Positions 1-6,683 of a DNA stretch of 11,413 nucleotides are shown here, piece after piece. Made by a program: the position numbers and the translations under genes. The notes beneath the pieces are model-generated. The model did not search any database, was not told the DNA's origin, and saw nothing but the letters and a program-made list of their open reading frames with translations. Origin of the DNA: Chloroflexota bacterium (GTDB taxonomy: Bacteria > Chloroflexota > Anaerolineae > Fen-1058); the NCBI GenBank assembly GCA_016219235.1, contig JACRBO010000422.1:1-11413 (forward strand), in the 5' to 3' direction. How positions within the stretch are numbered: position 1 is the first letter of the stretch; each line of letters starts with the position of its first letter.

Positions 1-31
1 GCGTCGCCTGAACGCGGTTTCGCCCTTGCAG

Positions 32-59
32 TTGACGTTCGGAACTTAAACGCTATAAT
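32..59 (+). promoter_or_regulatory. Sigma70-type promoter upstream of the PBP gene
   Basis: A -35 box TTGACG (32-37) and a perfect -10 box TATAAT (54-59) are separated by 16 bp, which predicts a transcript start near 66. The spacer holds a small palindrome, GTTC-G-GAAC (37-45), that could be an operator, though this is only a guess. The promoter points at the PBP gene 130 bp downstream, with a terminator-like hairpin in between. Confidence 0.7.
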
Positions 60-79
60 CGGCGTCATTCCAACTGAAT

Positions 80-115
80 GCCCGGTACCGCAGCGGCGGG
101 CCGGGCGGTTTTTTT
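80..115 (+). terminator. Intrinsic terminator-like hairpin in the PBP leader
   Basis: GCCCGG (80-85) pairs with CCGGGC (101-106). A smaller CCG-CAG-CGG hairpin sits in the loop, and a run of seven T follows at 109-115. It lies only about 15 nt after the predicted start of the promoter at 32-59, so most transcripts might end here after about 50 nt. It could be an attenuator, the end of a very short RNA, or a terminator for an upstream gene that the promoter happens to overlap. Confidence 0.6.
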
Positions 116-127
116 GCCGCACGGACC

Positions 128-150
128 GCGGGCGTGGAAGCCCGCTTTGC
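128..150. repeat. GC-rich hairpin, member of a dispersed motif
   Basis: GCGGGC (128-133) pairs with GCCCGC (140-145) and is followed by TTTGC. The stretch 134-150 matches 9697-9713 near recX at 15 of 17 positions (GTGGRAGCCCGCTYTGC). It may therefore be a remnant of the same dispersed inverted-repeat element rather than a PBP-specific signal. Confidence 0.45.
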
Positions 151-191
151 CTGGCGTTTACAAGTGATCGCGCTGGCACAAAACGATAGAT

Positions 192-3161
192 ATGACCGAT
201 AACGATCCGAACGATCTCTCCTCACAACCCACCACGGGCTGGCGCAGTCAGCCGCCGCTGCCACCCGATCAACCGACGACACAAATCTCGCAGCCGACGG
301 TGGCGAGTTCGCCGCAAACCGCGGCTCAACCACCTGCGCGTCCGCTCCAACCTCCAGCCTCTAACGTCCAACCTTCATCGAGCGGCTGGGGCCAATCGGG
401 CCGGGCTGCGCCGCAACCTCCACCGCCAACGAGCGCGCCTCGTCCAACGTCCAACATCCAACGTCCAACCTCTAACCCCGGACGTCCCGCCTCTAAAGAT
501 CGCGGGTACAGAGCCTTGAAGGCGTTGTTCTTCGTCGGATTGTTGGGCGTAGTCTTGCTGGTGTTGGCGTTGGCTGTGAGCGTGGTCGGCTATGTGTCGA
601 TCGCGTCGGCCTTGCCTTCGCCGGACGAGTTGGAAAAAAAAGCGATCAATCTGTTTACGAGCAGCCAGATTTACGATCGCGACGGCAACCTGCTGTATGA
701 ATTGATCGATCCGAACGGCGGCCGCCGCACGACGGTACCGCTGACTAGAATTTCGCCGTGGCTGACCAGAGCCACCATCGCGACGGAGGACCCGCGCTTC
801 TATAATCACCCCGGCTTTGATCTGATCGGCATTGCGCGCGCGATCATTCAGAACATCCGCGAAGGCGATATGGTGTCGGGCGCGAGCACCATCGCGCAGC
901 AGGTGGTGCGCAGTCTAGTTTTGCCGGAAGGCACGGAGCGCACGCTTAGTCGCAAGATTCGTGAAGCCGTGCTGGCGGCCGAAGTGACCCGCTCGTATCC
1001 GCGCGATAAGATTTTGGAAATCTACGTCAACTCGATCAACTACGGCAACTTAGCGTACGGGGTTGAAGCCGCCTCGCGCACGTACTTCAATAAGGACGCC
1101 GCCGAGTTGACGCTGGCGGAAGCGTCGCTGCTGGCGGGTATTCCACAATCGCCGGCGGTGTACGATCCGTTTACACCGGAAGGCAAGCAATATACCCTCG
1201 CGCGTCAGAAGTCCGTGCTGCGGCTGATGCGTGAGAACGGCGACATCACCACCGAGCAGGAAAAACTCGCCGCGCAGGCGATGGAAAACTATATCTTCAC
1301 CTCGCCGCCCAACGAATTTACGGCGAAGGCCCCGCACTGGGTGGTCTACATCAAGCAGTTGGTCGAGCAGGAATTCGGCGCGGCGATGTTGTATCGCGGC
1401 GGCCTGAAGATTTACACCACGCTCGATCCCAAGCTGCAGCAGAGCGCGGAAGGCGTGGTGCGCGAACAGATCGCGGCGCTGGCCGACAAGCATGTGACCA
1501 ATGCGGGCCTGATCGCGCTGGAACCGGCTACCGGCAAAATTCTGGCGATGGTGGGCAGCGCCGACTTCAACGACGAAGCCATCAGCGGGCAGGTCAATAT
1601 GACGTTACGCCCGCGCCAGACCGGCAGCGTGATCAAACCATTGACGTATCTGGCCGCGTTCGAGAAAGGCTGGAATCCGGCCACGGTGCTGTGGGACATT
1701 CCGGTGAGTTACACCGACACGGCCGGCAATGTCTATCAACCGCGCAATTACGACGGCAAATTCCACGGGCCGCAGTCGATCCGATCGTCGCTGGCAAATT
1801 CGTACAACATCCCGGCGGTGAAAGCGCTGGTCGATGTGACGATTCCTGAGTTCTTGAAACTCGCGCGCCGATTGGGCATCGACACGTTGACGCGCCCCGA
1901 CTACGGCCCGGCGCTCACGTTGGGCGGTGGCGAAGTGCCCCTGATCGAGATGACGGGCGCGTTTCAACCGCTGGCGAACAACGGCACGTACATGCCGCCG
2001 ATTGCGATCGAGCGCGTGGAGAAGGCCGACGGGACGCTCGTCTGCAAATTCACGCCCATCGATCAAAACGCGCAGGGCGTGCCGCTGTGTCAGACTATCG
2101 ACAACACCGGCGTGCAGTTGGTGCGGCCCGAGCATGCGTATTTGATTACGAACATCCTGGCCGACAACGACGCGCGCACGCCCGCCTTCGGCCCGAACAG
2201 CGTGTTGAGGTTATCGCGCCCGGCCGCTGTGAAGACCGGCACGACGAATGATTATCGCGACAACTGGACGATTGGCTATACGCCCGATCTGTTGACAGGC
2301 GTGTGGGTGGGCAACGCGGATAATACTGAAATGCAAGGCATCAGCGGGGTGACGGGCGCAGGACCGATCTGGCACAACTTCATGGAAGCGGCGCTGGCCG
2401 ATCGGCTGGTGATCGATTTTGTTCGCCCCGCGGGGGTTGTCGAAATGGAAGTGTGTGCGGATTCGGGCACGCAGCCATCGCAGTACTGTCCCAATCGCAA
2501 GCGCGAAATCTTCTTTGTCGATCAACCGCCCGCGCCCGCCGATCAAGACTGGTATCAGCAGATGAGCTGCGGCGGCGATCAGCAGGTGCGCATCGTGCTG
2601 CCCGATGATGCCTTTGCGTGGGCCAGCCAGCAGCCGGAATGGCAGGCGCTGCCAATTGCGAGCAAGAGCCAGTGCGGCCCGGCGGTCGTGGAGGGCGGCG
2701 GTACGATCGTGATTACGACGCCCGGCGAAGGCACGAGCATCGCCGGAGTGATCCCCATCATCGGCACTGTGGCTGTGCCGCAGTTCAGTCGCTACGAGCT
2801 GACTTTCGGCGCGGGCTGGGGTCCAAACAAATGGGATTGGATCAGCGGGCCGCACGAAGCGCAAGTGACAAACGGTCAACTGGGTGAGTGGAACGTAGGC
2901 GGGCTGAACGACGGCGAGTATACGCTGCGCATCACGGTCTATGCCGACCGCCGCACCGATTACACCGTGCGCGTGCGCGTGCAGAACTCCGCGCCGATTG
3001 TGCCCACGGCGATCCCGACCGAAGTGCCGCCGTTACCCACCGTGCCGCCGACTGAAACACCATTGCCCACTGCGACGCCTGAACCCAGCGCAACACCGGA
3101 GCCAACGATCACCCCGACGCCAACCGCCACGCCGTTTGTCAGCCCGTTGCCGATACCGTGA
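192..3161 (+). CDS. Class A (bifunctional) penicillin-binding protein, PBP1A-like
   Basis: Inner-membrane peptidoglycan synthase that polymerises lipid II (transglycosylase) and cross-links stem peptides (transpeptidase). The 989-aa product has a Pro/Ser/Gln-rich cytoplasmic tail (1-105) and one membrane helix (about 111-140). The GT51 domain (about 150-330) carries IATEDPRFYNHPG with catalytic Glu199, GASTIAQQ (230-237) and RKIREAVLAAEVTR. The transpeptidase domain (about 430-735) carries SVIK with nucleophile Ser479, SYN (537-539) and KTGT (681-684), so both active sites look intact. After a Cys-containing segment comes an Ig-like beta module (about 836-932), then a Thr/Pro-rich tail (938-989). 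The ATG at 192 has only a weak upstream purine stretch; no better start gives the whole cytoplasmic tail. Heptamer repeats make up part of the tail-coding DNA, and the TGA stop lies in a heptamer array. The family is certain; the choice between 1A-, 1C- and 2-type names is not. Confidence 0.97.
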   Translation: MTDNDPNDLSSQPTTGWRSQPPLPPDQPTTQISQPTVASSPQTAAQPPARPLQPPASNVQPSSSGWGQSGRAAPQPPPPTSAPRPTSNIQRPTSNPGRPASKDRGYRALKALFFVGLLGVVLLVLALAVSVVGYVSIASALPSPDELEKKAINLFTSSQIYDRDGNLLYELIDPNGGRRTTVPLTRISPWLTRATIATEDPRFYNHPGFDLIGIARAIIQNIREGDMVSGASTIAQQVVRSLVLPEGTERTLSRKIREAVLAAEVTRSYPRDKILEIYVNSINYGNLAYGVEAASRTYFNKDAAELTLAEASLLAGIPQSPAVYDPFTPEGKQYTLARQKSVLRLMRENGDITTEQEKLAAQAMENYIFTSPPNEFTAKAPHWVVYIKQLVEQEFGAAMLYRGGLKIYTTLDPKLQQSAEGVVREQIAALADKHVTNAGLIALEPATGKILAMVGSADFNDEAISGQVNMTLRPRQTGSVIKPLTYLAAFEKGWNPATVLWDIPVSYTDTAGNVYQPRNYDGKFHGPQSIRSSLANSYNIPAVKALVDVTIPEFLKLARRLGIDTLTRPDYGPALTLGGGEVPLIEMTGAFQPLANNGTYMPPIAIERVEKADGTLVCKFTPIDQNAQGVPLCQTIDNTGVQLVRPEHAYLITNILADNDARTPAFGPNSVLRLSRPAAVKTGTTNDYRDNWTIGYTPDLLTGVWVGNADNTEMQGISGVTGAGPIWHNFMEAALADRLVIDFVRPAGVVEMEVCADSGTQPSQYCPNRKREIFFVDQPPAPADQDWYQQMSCGGDQQVRIVLPDDAFAWASQQPEWQALPIASKSQCGPAVVEGGGTIVITTPGEGTSIAGVIPIIGTVAVPQFSRYELTFGAGWGPNKWDWISGPHEAQVTNGQLGEWNVGGLNDGEYTLRITVYADRRTDYTVRVRVQNSAPIVPTAIPTEVPPLPTVPPTETPLPTATPEPSATPEPTITPTPTATPFVSPLPIP
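345..476. repeat. Two heptamer arrays inside the PBP coding sequence
   Basis: Four tandem 7-mers (345-372) and five tandem 7-mers (442-476) follow the pattern (G/C/A)TC(C/T)A(A/G)C, with GTCCAAC the commonest unit. Seven is not a multiple of three, so the reading frame cycles through the unit and yields Pro/Ser/Asn/Gln-rich peptide such as RPTSNIQRPTSNPGRP. The repeats lie wholly in the low-complexity cytoplasmic tail. Confidence 0.8.
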
Positions 3162-3290
3162 CGAGTGATCGGTGATTGGTAATCGGTCCATCAGTGATAA
3201 ATTGACCGATTACCAATCACCGATGAACCAGCTACCAGTCGACCAGTTACTCGTCACTTGTCACTTGTCACTCATCACTCTTCTCATCAC
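3158..3290. repeat. Heptamer array filling the PBP/GNAT intergenic gap
   Basis: From 3158 the sequence can be read as about 19 consecutive degenerate 7-mers in one phase. The left half has GTGACGA/GTGATCG/GTAATCG-type units. The right half has their complements (ACTTGTC, ACTCATC). The array starts inside the PBP stop codon and runs into the 3' end of the convergent GNAT gene, where it encodes the last residues and the stop. It contains a long perfect inverted repeat. Confidence 0.85.
3168..3224. terminator. Perfect 21-bp inverted repeat between convergent genes
   Basis: Positions 3168-3188 are the exact reverse complement of 3204-3224, leaving a 15-nt loop. An outer pair, GTGACGAGT (3158-3166) with ACTCGTCAC (3249-3257), extends the fold. 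There is no T run on either side. Its place between two converging genes suggests a bidirectional transcription end or 3'-end protector, but it could simply be a by-product of heptamer units present in both orientations. Confidence 0.45.
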
Positions 3291-4160
3291 CTGCACCGGC
3301 CGCCCCACCAAGCGATACCCGTAGCGCGTGTACAGCGTCTGCGATGACTGGTTGTCGGCTTGCGTATTCAGCGTGAACGGATACGCATCCAGGCTGAGTT
3401 GATACTTTAACGACTCGATGAGCAATTGTTCGCCCAGGCCGTGCCCCTGGAAATCGGGATGAATGACCAGGCGGATGAGATGCCCCTGCCCGCCGTACAC
3501 ATCGCTGAAGGCATGCCCCACAATCCGATCGTCGATCTGCGCGACCACGAAATGCGCCACCGTGCGGCGAATGTGCTCGATCGAATTTTCGGAGTGCCAC
3601 CACAACGGCTCGAAGGCGGCGCGATCGTTGAAGGCGATGGCGGGCACATCGGCCAGCATTGCCTCACGGATCAGTGCGTGGCCCAATCGGGCGGGCGGCG
3701 GCAAAGCCCGATCGCTTTTGCGAAACGTGACGATCTCCGTGGCCCGCGCGAACTTCACGCGCGGCAGCACATTCGCCAGCCATTCGGGATGCGCCAGCGC
3801 GGTGACGGACTGAACGCTTTGAGCGCTCAACACCGGCAGCACAGGCCTGAGCAGCGCCGTCAGCACGGGTTCGGCCGGATAGCCGTTGGCAACCGCGATC
3901 GATCGCAGCCAGACGACGGGCGCGTCGTCGTAGGGCGCGACCAACATGCCGACCAGCTCCGCCTGATCGAAGGCGAGCCAGATCGCGTCCGAGGGCCGAT
4001 CGGAATACAGCCAGTTGTCGAACGTCCACCAGTCCAGGTTGAAGTGTACGCGATGGCTGTGTTCGGTGAGGTCGTAAATCGTAGCCCGATCGGCCATGAC
4101 GGCGGGTCGCACCTGCAGCGCACCGGCGGTAAGTGACGAGCGGTTAAACGGGCTGAACAT
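3261..4160 (-). CDS. Two-domain GNAT-family N-acetyltransferase
   Basis: Predicted cytosolic acetyl-CoA-dependent acetyltransferase of 299 aa; the substrate cannot be told from sequence. The N-terminal half (about 15-150) looks like a degenerate GNAT fold. The C-terminal half (about 160-295) is a full one, with the acetyl-CoA pyrophosphate-binding motif HPDFQGHGLGEQLL (234-247) and the late motif NTQADNQSSQTLYTRYGY (265-282). Tandem GNAT proteins of this length are common. The ATG at 4160 is chosen because the next Met (residue 22) would cut the first strand (LQVRPAV). A good promoter lies so close upstream that the mRNA would be leaderless or nearly so. The gene converges on the PBP. Its last residues (VMSDK) and its TGA stop are written by heptamer repeat DNA. 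Confidence 0.92.
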   Translation of the reverse strand: MFSPFNRSSLTAGALQVRPAVMADRATIYDLTEHSHRVHFNLDWWTFDNWLYSDRPSDAIWLAFDQAELVGMLVAPYDDAPVVWLRSIAVANGYPAEPVLTALLRPVLPVLSAQSVQSVTALAHPEWLANVLPRVKFARATEIVTFRKSDRALPPPARLGHALIREAMLADVPAIAFNDRAAFEPLWWHSENSIEHIRRTVAHFVVAQIDDRIVGHAFSDVYGGQGHLIRLVIHPDFQGHGLGEQLLIESLKYQLSLDAYPFTLNTQADNQSSQTLYTRYGYRLVGRPVQVMRRVMSDK

Positions 4161-4166
4161 GCGCGC

Positions 4167-4195
4167 ATAATAACATTCTCGTCAGTCATGGTCAA
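4167..4195 (-). promoter_or_regulatory. Sigma70-type promoter for the GNAT gene
   Basis: On the minus strand, -35 TTGACC (4195-4190) and -10 TATTAT (4172-4167) are 17 bp apart. The expected transcript start falls at about 4160, on or next to the ATG, so a leaderless mRNA is likely. No Shine-Dalgarno sequence is visible. Confidence 0.65.
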
Positions 4196-4201
4196 ACACC
4201 C

Positions 4202-4230
4202 TTGCATCGGCGCGATGAATGTTGTACACT
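4202..4230 (+). promoter_or_regulatory. Possible promoter reading towards recA
   Basis: TTGCAT (4202-4207) and TACACT (4225-4230) are 17 bp apart. This is the best plus-strand promoter seen between the GNAT gene and recA. It would give a structured leader of about 305 nt, including the heptamer array and several hairpins. No SOS/LexA box was recognised around it. Confidence 0.4.
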
Positions 4231-4236
4231 GCCAGT

Positions 4237-4285
4237 CGGTAATCGGTAATCGGTAATCGGTAATCAGTGATCGGTAATCAGTGAT
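4237..4285. repeat. CGGTAAT heptamer array upstream of recA
   Basis: Seven contiguous heptamers in one phase: four CGGTAAT units, then CAGTGAT, CGGTAAT and CAGTGAT. A short echo (GGTAATCGGTAT) recurs at 4504-4515, close to the recA ribosome binding site. The units belong to the same family as those after the PBP gene. Confidence 0.9.
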
Positions 4286-4321
4286 CGGTCAATGTCATCG
4301 AGTTAAGCCTGGTGCAGCGTC

Positions 4322-4379
4322 ATGCCCGAATGCTTTCGCCAAGCGCGCCCCCGCTTCGCGGACAGGGCGTGTCGGGCAT
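4322..4379. repeat. Nested inverted repeat in the recA upstream region
   Basis: ATGCCCGA (4322-4329) pairs with TCGGGCAT (4372-4379). Inside, a CGCGCCC/GGGCGTG stem encloses CCGC-TTC-GCGG. A second hairpin, TTCCCGC (4421-4427) with GCGGGAA (4437-4443), follows. Neither has a T run. They could fold in the recA leader RNA or be a small dispersed repeat. Confidence 0.5.
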
Positions 4380-4442
4380 CCAGAGTAACTGTTGGCAATT
4401 CATGCTGATTGGGCGCTGGATTCCCGCCAACTGCGCGCGGGA

Positions 4443-4473
4443 ACACTTGCACCCACTGCGTGCAGTGCGGTGT
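4443..4473. repeat. Dispersed hairpin repeat, copy A
   Basis: Begins ACACTTGCACC and ends GCAGTGCGGTGT. The core CACTGC (4454-4459) and GCAGTG (4462-4467) form a tight hairpin. Closely related copies lie at 5710-5752 and 9665-9698. Confidence 0.6.
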
Positions 4474-4541
4474 GACTTGCTCGACTCGCTCACTTATGAC
4501 ATTGGTAATCGGTATTCAGCAAATCGACTAAGGAGAGCCCC

Positions 4542-5606
4542 ATGCCCGCCGACGGAAAATCCAAAGCACTTGAAACGACGCTCGCGTCCATCACCAAGAA
4601 ATATGGCGAAGGCACGATTATGCGCCTGGGTGAAGCCACGCACCTGGAGATCGAATCGATCCCGACCGGCTCCCTGGCGCTCGATCTGGCGCTGGGTATC
4701 GGCGGCGTGCCGCGCGGCCGCATCACCGAGATTTACGGGCCGGAATCGTCGGGCAAGACGACGCTGTGCCAGCATATCGTGGCGGAGGCGCAGCGGCGCA
4801 AAGGCACGTGCGCGTACATCGATATGGAGCACGCGCTCGATCCGAATTACGCCGCCCGCTGCGGCGTCAACATCGAGAACCTGTACATCTCGCAGCCGGA
4901 CACGGGCGAGCAGGCGCTGGAGATCGCCGACATGCTGGTGCACTCCGGCGCGGTCGATGTGATCATCGTCGACTCGGTGGCCGCGCTGGTGCCGCGCGCC
5001 GAAATCGAAGGCGAGATGGGCGACAGTCACATGGGCCTGCAGGCGCGCTTGATGTCGCAGGCGCTGCGCAAGTTATCGGGCGCGATCAAGGCCAGCAACG
5101 CCGCGATGATCTTCACCAATCAACTCCGCATGAAAATCGGCGTGATGTTTGGCAATCCCGAAACGACCACGGGTGGCAATGCGTTGAAGTTCTACGCCTC
5201 CATCCGATTGGACGTGCGCCGCATCCAGACCATCAAAGCCGACGGGGAAGCGAGCGGCAACCGGGTGCGGGTGCGCGTGACCAAGAACAAAGTCGCGCCG
5301 CCCTTCCGCGAAGCCGAGTTCGACATCATGTTCAACGAAGGCATCAGCAAGGTGGGCGATATCCTGGACATCGGCGCCGATCTGGAGATCGTGACGAAGC
5401 GCGGCGCGTTCTTCTCGTACAACGACACGAAGATGGGCCAGGGCCGCGAGAACGTCAAAGAGTTCTTGAAGCAGCATCCCGACATCGCCAACGCGATCGA
5501 GAAAGAGATTCGCGACCAGGCCGAAAAAGCCAATCAACTGACGCGGCTGGGCAAGAGCGGCACGGCGGTTGAGGTGGAGTCGGATACGACGGAAGATGAA
5601 GAGTGA
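4542..5606 (+). CDS. recA: Recombinase RecA
   Basis: ATP-dependent strand-exchange protein for homologous recombination and coprotease for LexA-type repressors in the SOS response. The 354-aa length is normal. The short N-terminal helix region is followed by Walker [10 protein letters not shown] (66-74), [11 protein letters not shown] (94-104), Walker [13 protein letters not shown] (140-151), and the DNA-binding L1/L2 loops with [20 protein letters not shown] and [20 protein letters not shown]. The C-terminal tail is acidic (ESDTTEDEE), as in other RecAs. The start is fixed by AAGGAGA (4530-4536), 5 nt before the ATG. A terminator follows directly. The TGA stop is the first part of a heptamer array. 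recX, which often neighbours recA, lies about 4 kb downstream. Confidence 0.99.
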   Translation: MPADGKSKALETTLASITKKYGEGTIMRLGEATHLEIESIPTGSLALDLALGIGGVPRGRITEIYGPESSGKTTLCQHIVAEAQRRKGTCAYIDMEHALDPNYAARCGVNIENLYISQPDTGEQALEIADMLVHSGAVDVIIVDSVAALVPRAEIEGEMGDSHMGLQARLMSQALRKLSGAIKASNAAMIFTNQLRMKIGVMFGNPETTTGGNALKFYASIRLDVRRIQTIKADGEASGNRVRVRVTKNKVAPPFREAEFDIMFNEGISKVGDILDIGADLEIVTKRGAFFSYNDTKMGQGRENVKEFLKQHPDIANAIEKEIRDQAEKANQLTRLGKSGTAVEVESDTTEDEE

Positions 5607-5630
5607 CGAGTAACGAGTGACGAGTGGCAA
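5603..5630. repeat. Heptamer array overlapping the recA stop codon
   Basis: Four heptamers (GTGACGA, GTAACGA, GTGACGA, GTGGCAA) begin at the last base of the codon before the stop, so the TGA (5604-5606) is bases 2-4 of the first unit. The PBP gene shows the same register at 3158. Confidence 0.85.
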
Positions 5631-5676
5631 GCGCCCGCCGGGAGTGGAGGTTAGACTTTCGGTGGGCGCTTTTGTT
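5629..5676 (+). terminator. recA: Rho-independent terminator of recA
   Basis: AAGCGCCCGCCG (5629-5640) pairs with CGGTGGGCGCTT (5660-5671), 12 bp with one G-U. The 19-nt loop is followed by TTTTGTT. It starts 23 nt after the recA stop, which argues that recA is transcribed alone rather than together with recX. Confidence 0.75.
5649..5661. repeat. 13-bp direct repeat, left copy
   Basis: GGTTAGACTTTCG occurs here, in the loop of the recA terminator, and again at 9007-9019 after vapC. The two copies bracket the accessory region. About one 13-mer match is expected by chance in a window this size. Confidence 0.4.
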
Positions 5677-5709
5677 GGAAGGCGTGGAACGAGCGCACCT
5701 TCACCGGCC

Positions 5710-5752
5710 ACACCCTTGCACCGCGCTGCCGCGCAGCGTGCAGTGCAGGTGT
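5710..5752. repeat. Dispersed hairpin repeat, copy B
   Basis: Starts ACACCCTTGCACC and ends GTGCAGTGCAGGTGT. CGCTGC (5724-5729) and GCAGCG (5733-5738) form the core stem. It lies exactly where recognisable Rhs homology begins (about 5751), so it may mark the junction at which the Rhs fragment was joined. Confidence 0.65.
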
Positions 5753-5780
5753 CAGCGACGCGGAGACCAACCTGATCTAC

Positions 5781-6683
5781 ATGGGCGCGCGCTATTACGA
5801 TGCCGCCTTGGGCCGCTTCATCTCCGCCGACACGGTGATTGCCAGCCTGGCCAACCCGCAGAGTTTGAACCGCTATGCGTATGTGTATAATAACCCCGTC
5901 AACAACACCGACCCGACGGGGCACAGGCCCATTGGCGATGAAGACTATACAAACAGCCATGGTAAGCCGAAATCGACGCAACAGAAAAAGACCAGCCAGA
6001 CACCTAAACAAGGTGGCCCGAAGCCAGAGAAGGCGAAGTCAGAACGACATACAAGGGGTGATAATTGGGAGAAGGATGGTAGCCCAGATGGATACCAAAA
6101 CTATAATCTACCCCCCGGAATACCTGTGGCTGATGCTAATGGTTTTACTTACTACACATCCGATTGTGATGATAGTGCTAGGTGTTGGCCGATATCGCAA
6201 ATGCATGTATTTCGATTCTCTTGGCAGCAAGCCTATGTCTTAGAGGAGGCACTAGCTTACAAGTTTGAGCCAGACAGAATGTTACCTAGCAAAGTATTAC
6301 TAGATGTCTTAGTCGACAAGGGGGTATCTATGGTAGTCGAAATTCCGCTGGCCGATCTTCTAAATGGCATGAGCGACTTTAACAAGGGTGCTTACGCTGA
6401 TTTGTTCCATTTGATTCGTGAAGCTAATGGTCAGACGAGTCTTGCCACTCGGCAACTCCAGCCTGTGACAGTTGTGATAGCGACAAATGTTCAGGCAACT
6501 TACCAATTTCCACCGAATACTGGCGAAACACGCGACGCAATCTTTACCATAGGTGCTCAGGGAAACATGAGTCCCCATGTGGCGTTGTATAACCCTGTAT
6601 TTGTGTCTAGTCCGACGGTGCTCTGGCCGACTATGCCGCAGGTTCTGGAGAATTTCGCAAAAGAGGTCCCCTATGGGCATTAA
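5781..6683 (+). CDS. Orphan Rhs tip with unrecognised C-terminal domain (5'-truncated)
   Basis: The 300-aa product starts inside the conserved end of the RHS-repeat core: GARYYDAALGRFISADT, then NPQSLNRYAYVYNNPVNNTDPTG, ending at about residue 47. Full Rhs proteins have well over a thousand residues before this point and place a variable toxin after it. The frame is open from 5655, and Rhs-like codons begin near 5751 (SDAETNLIY before the ATG), but no earlier start, promoter or good ribosome binding site is seen. The remainder is a Lys/Gln-rich linker (about 58-95) and a domain (about 100-300) that I do not recognise. GC drops to near 42-45% after about 5930, against over 60% around it. This resembles the displaced Rhs C-terminal cassettes found beside rhs loci. 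It may be silent. Toxin activity is inferred from position only. Confidence 0.75.
   Translation: MGARYYDAALGRFISADTVIASLANPQSLNRYAYVYNNPVNNTDPTGHRPIGDEDYTNSHGKPKSTQQKKTSQTPKQGGPKPEKAKSERHTRGDNWEKDGSPDGYQNYNLPPGIPVADANGFTYYTSDCDDSARCWPISQMHVFRFSWQQAYVLEEALAYKFEPDRMLPSKVLLDVLVDKGVSMVVEIPLADLLNGMSDFNKGAYADLFHLIREANGQTSLATRQLQPVTVVIATNVQATYQFPPNTGETRDAIFTIGAQGNMSPHVALYNPVFVSSPTVLWPTMPQVLENFAKEVPYGH

Noticed and set aside
3158..4285. CRISPR array
   Set aside because: The repeats are 7-bp, contiguous and degenerate, with no spacers and no cas genes.
4312..4962. Long plus-strand frame overlapping recA
   Set aside because: It is an Arg/Ser-rich shadow of recA in another frame.
5864..5891. Promoter-like TTGAAC with 16-bp spacing to TATAAT inside the Rhs core
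   Set aside because: The boxes coincide with codons for the conserved SLNRYAYVYNNP residues, so they are explained by protein constraint. Internal promoter activity is possible but unsupported.
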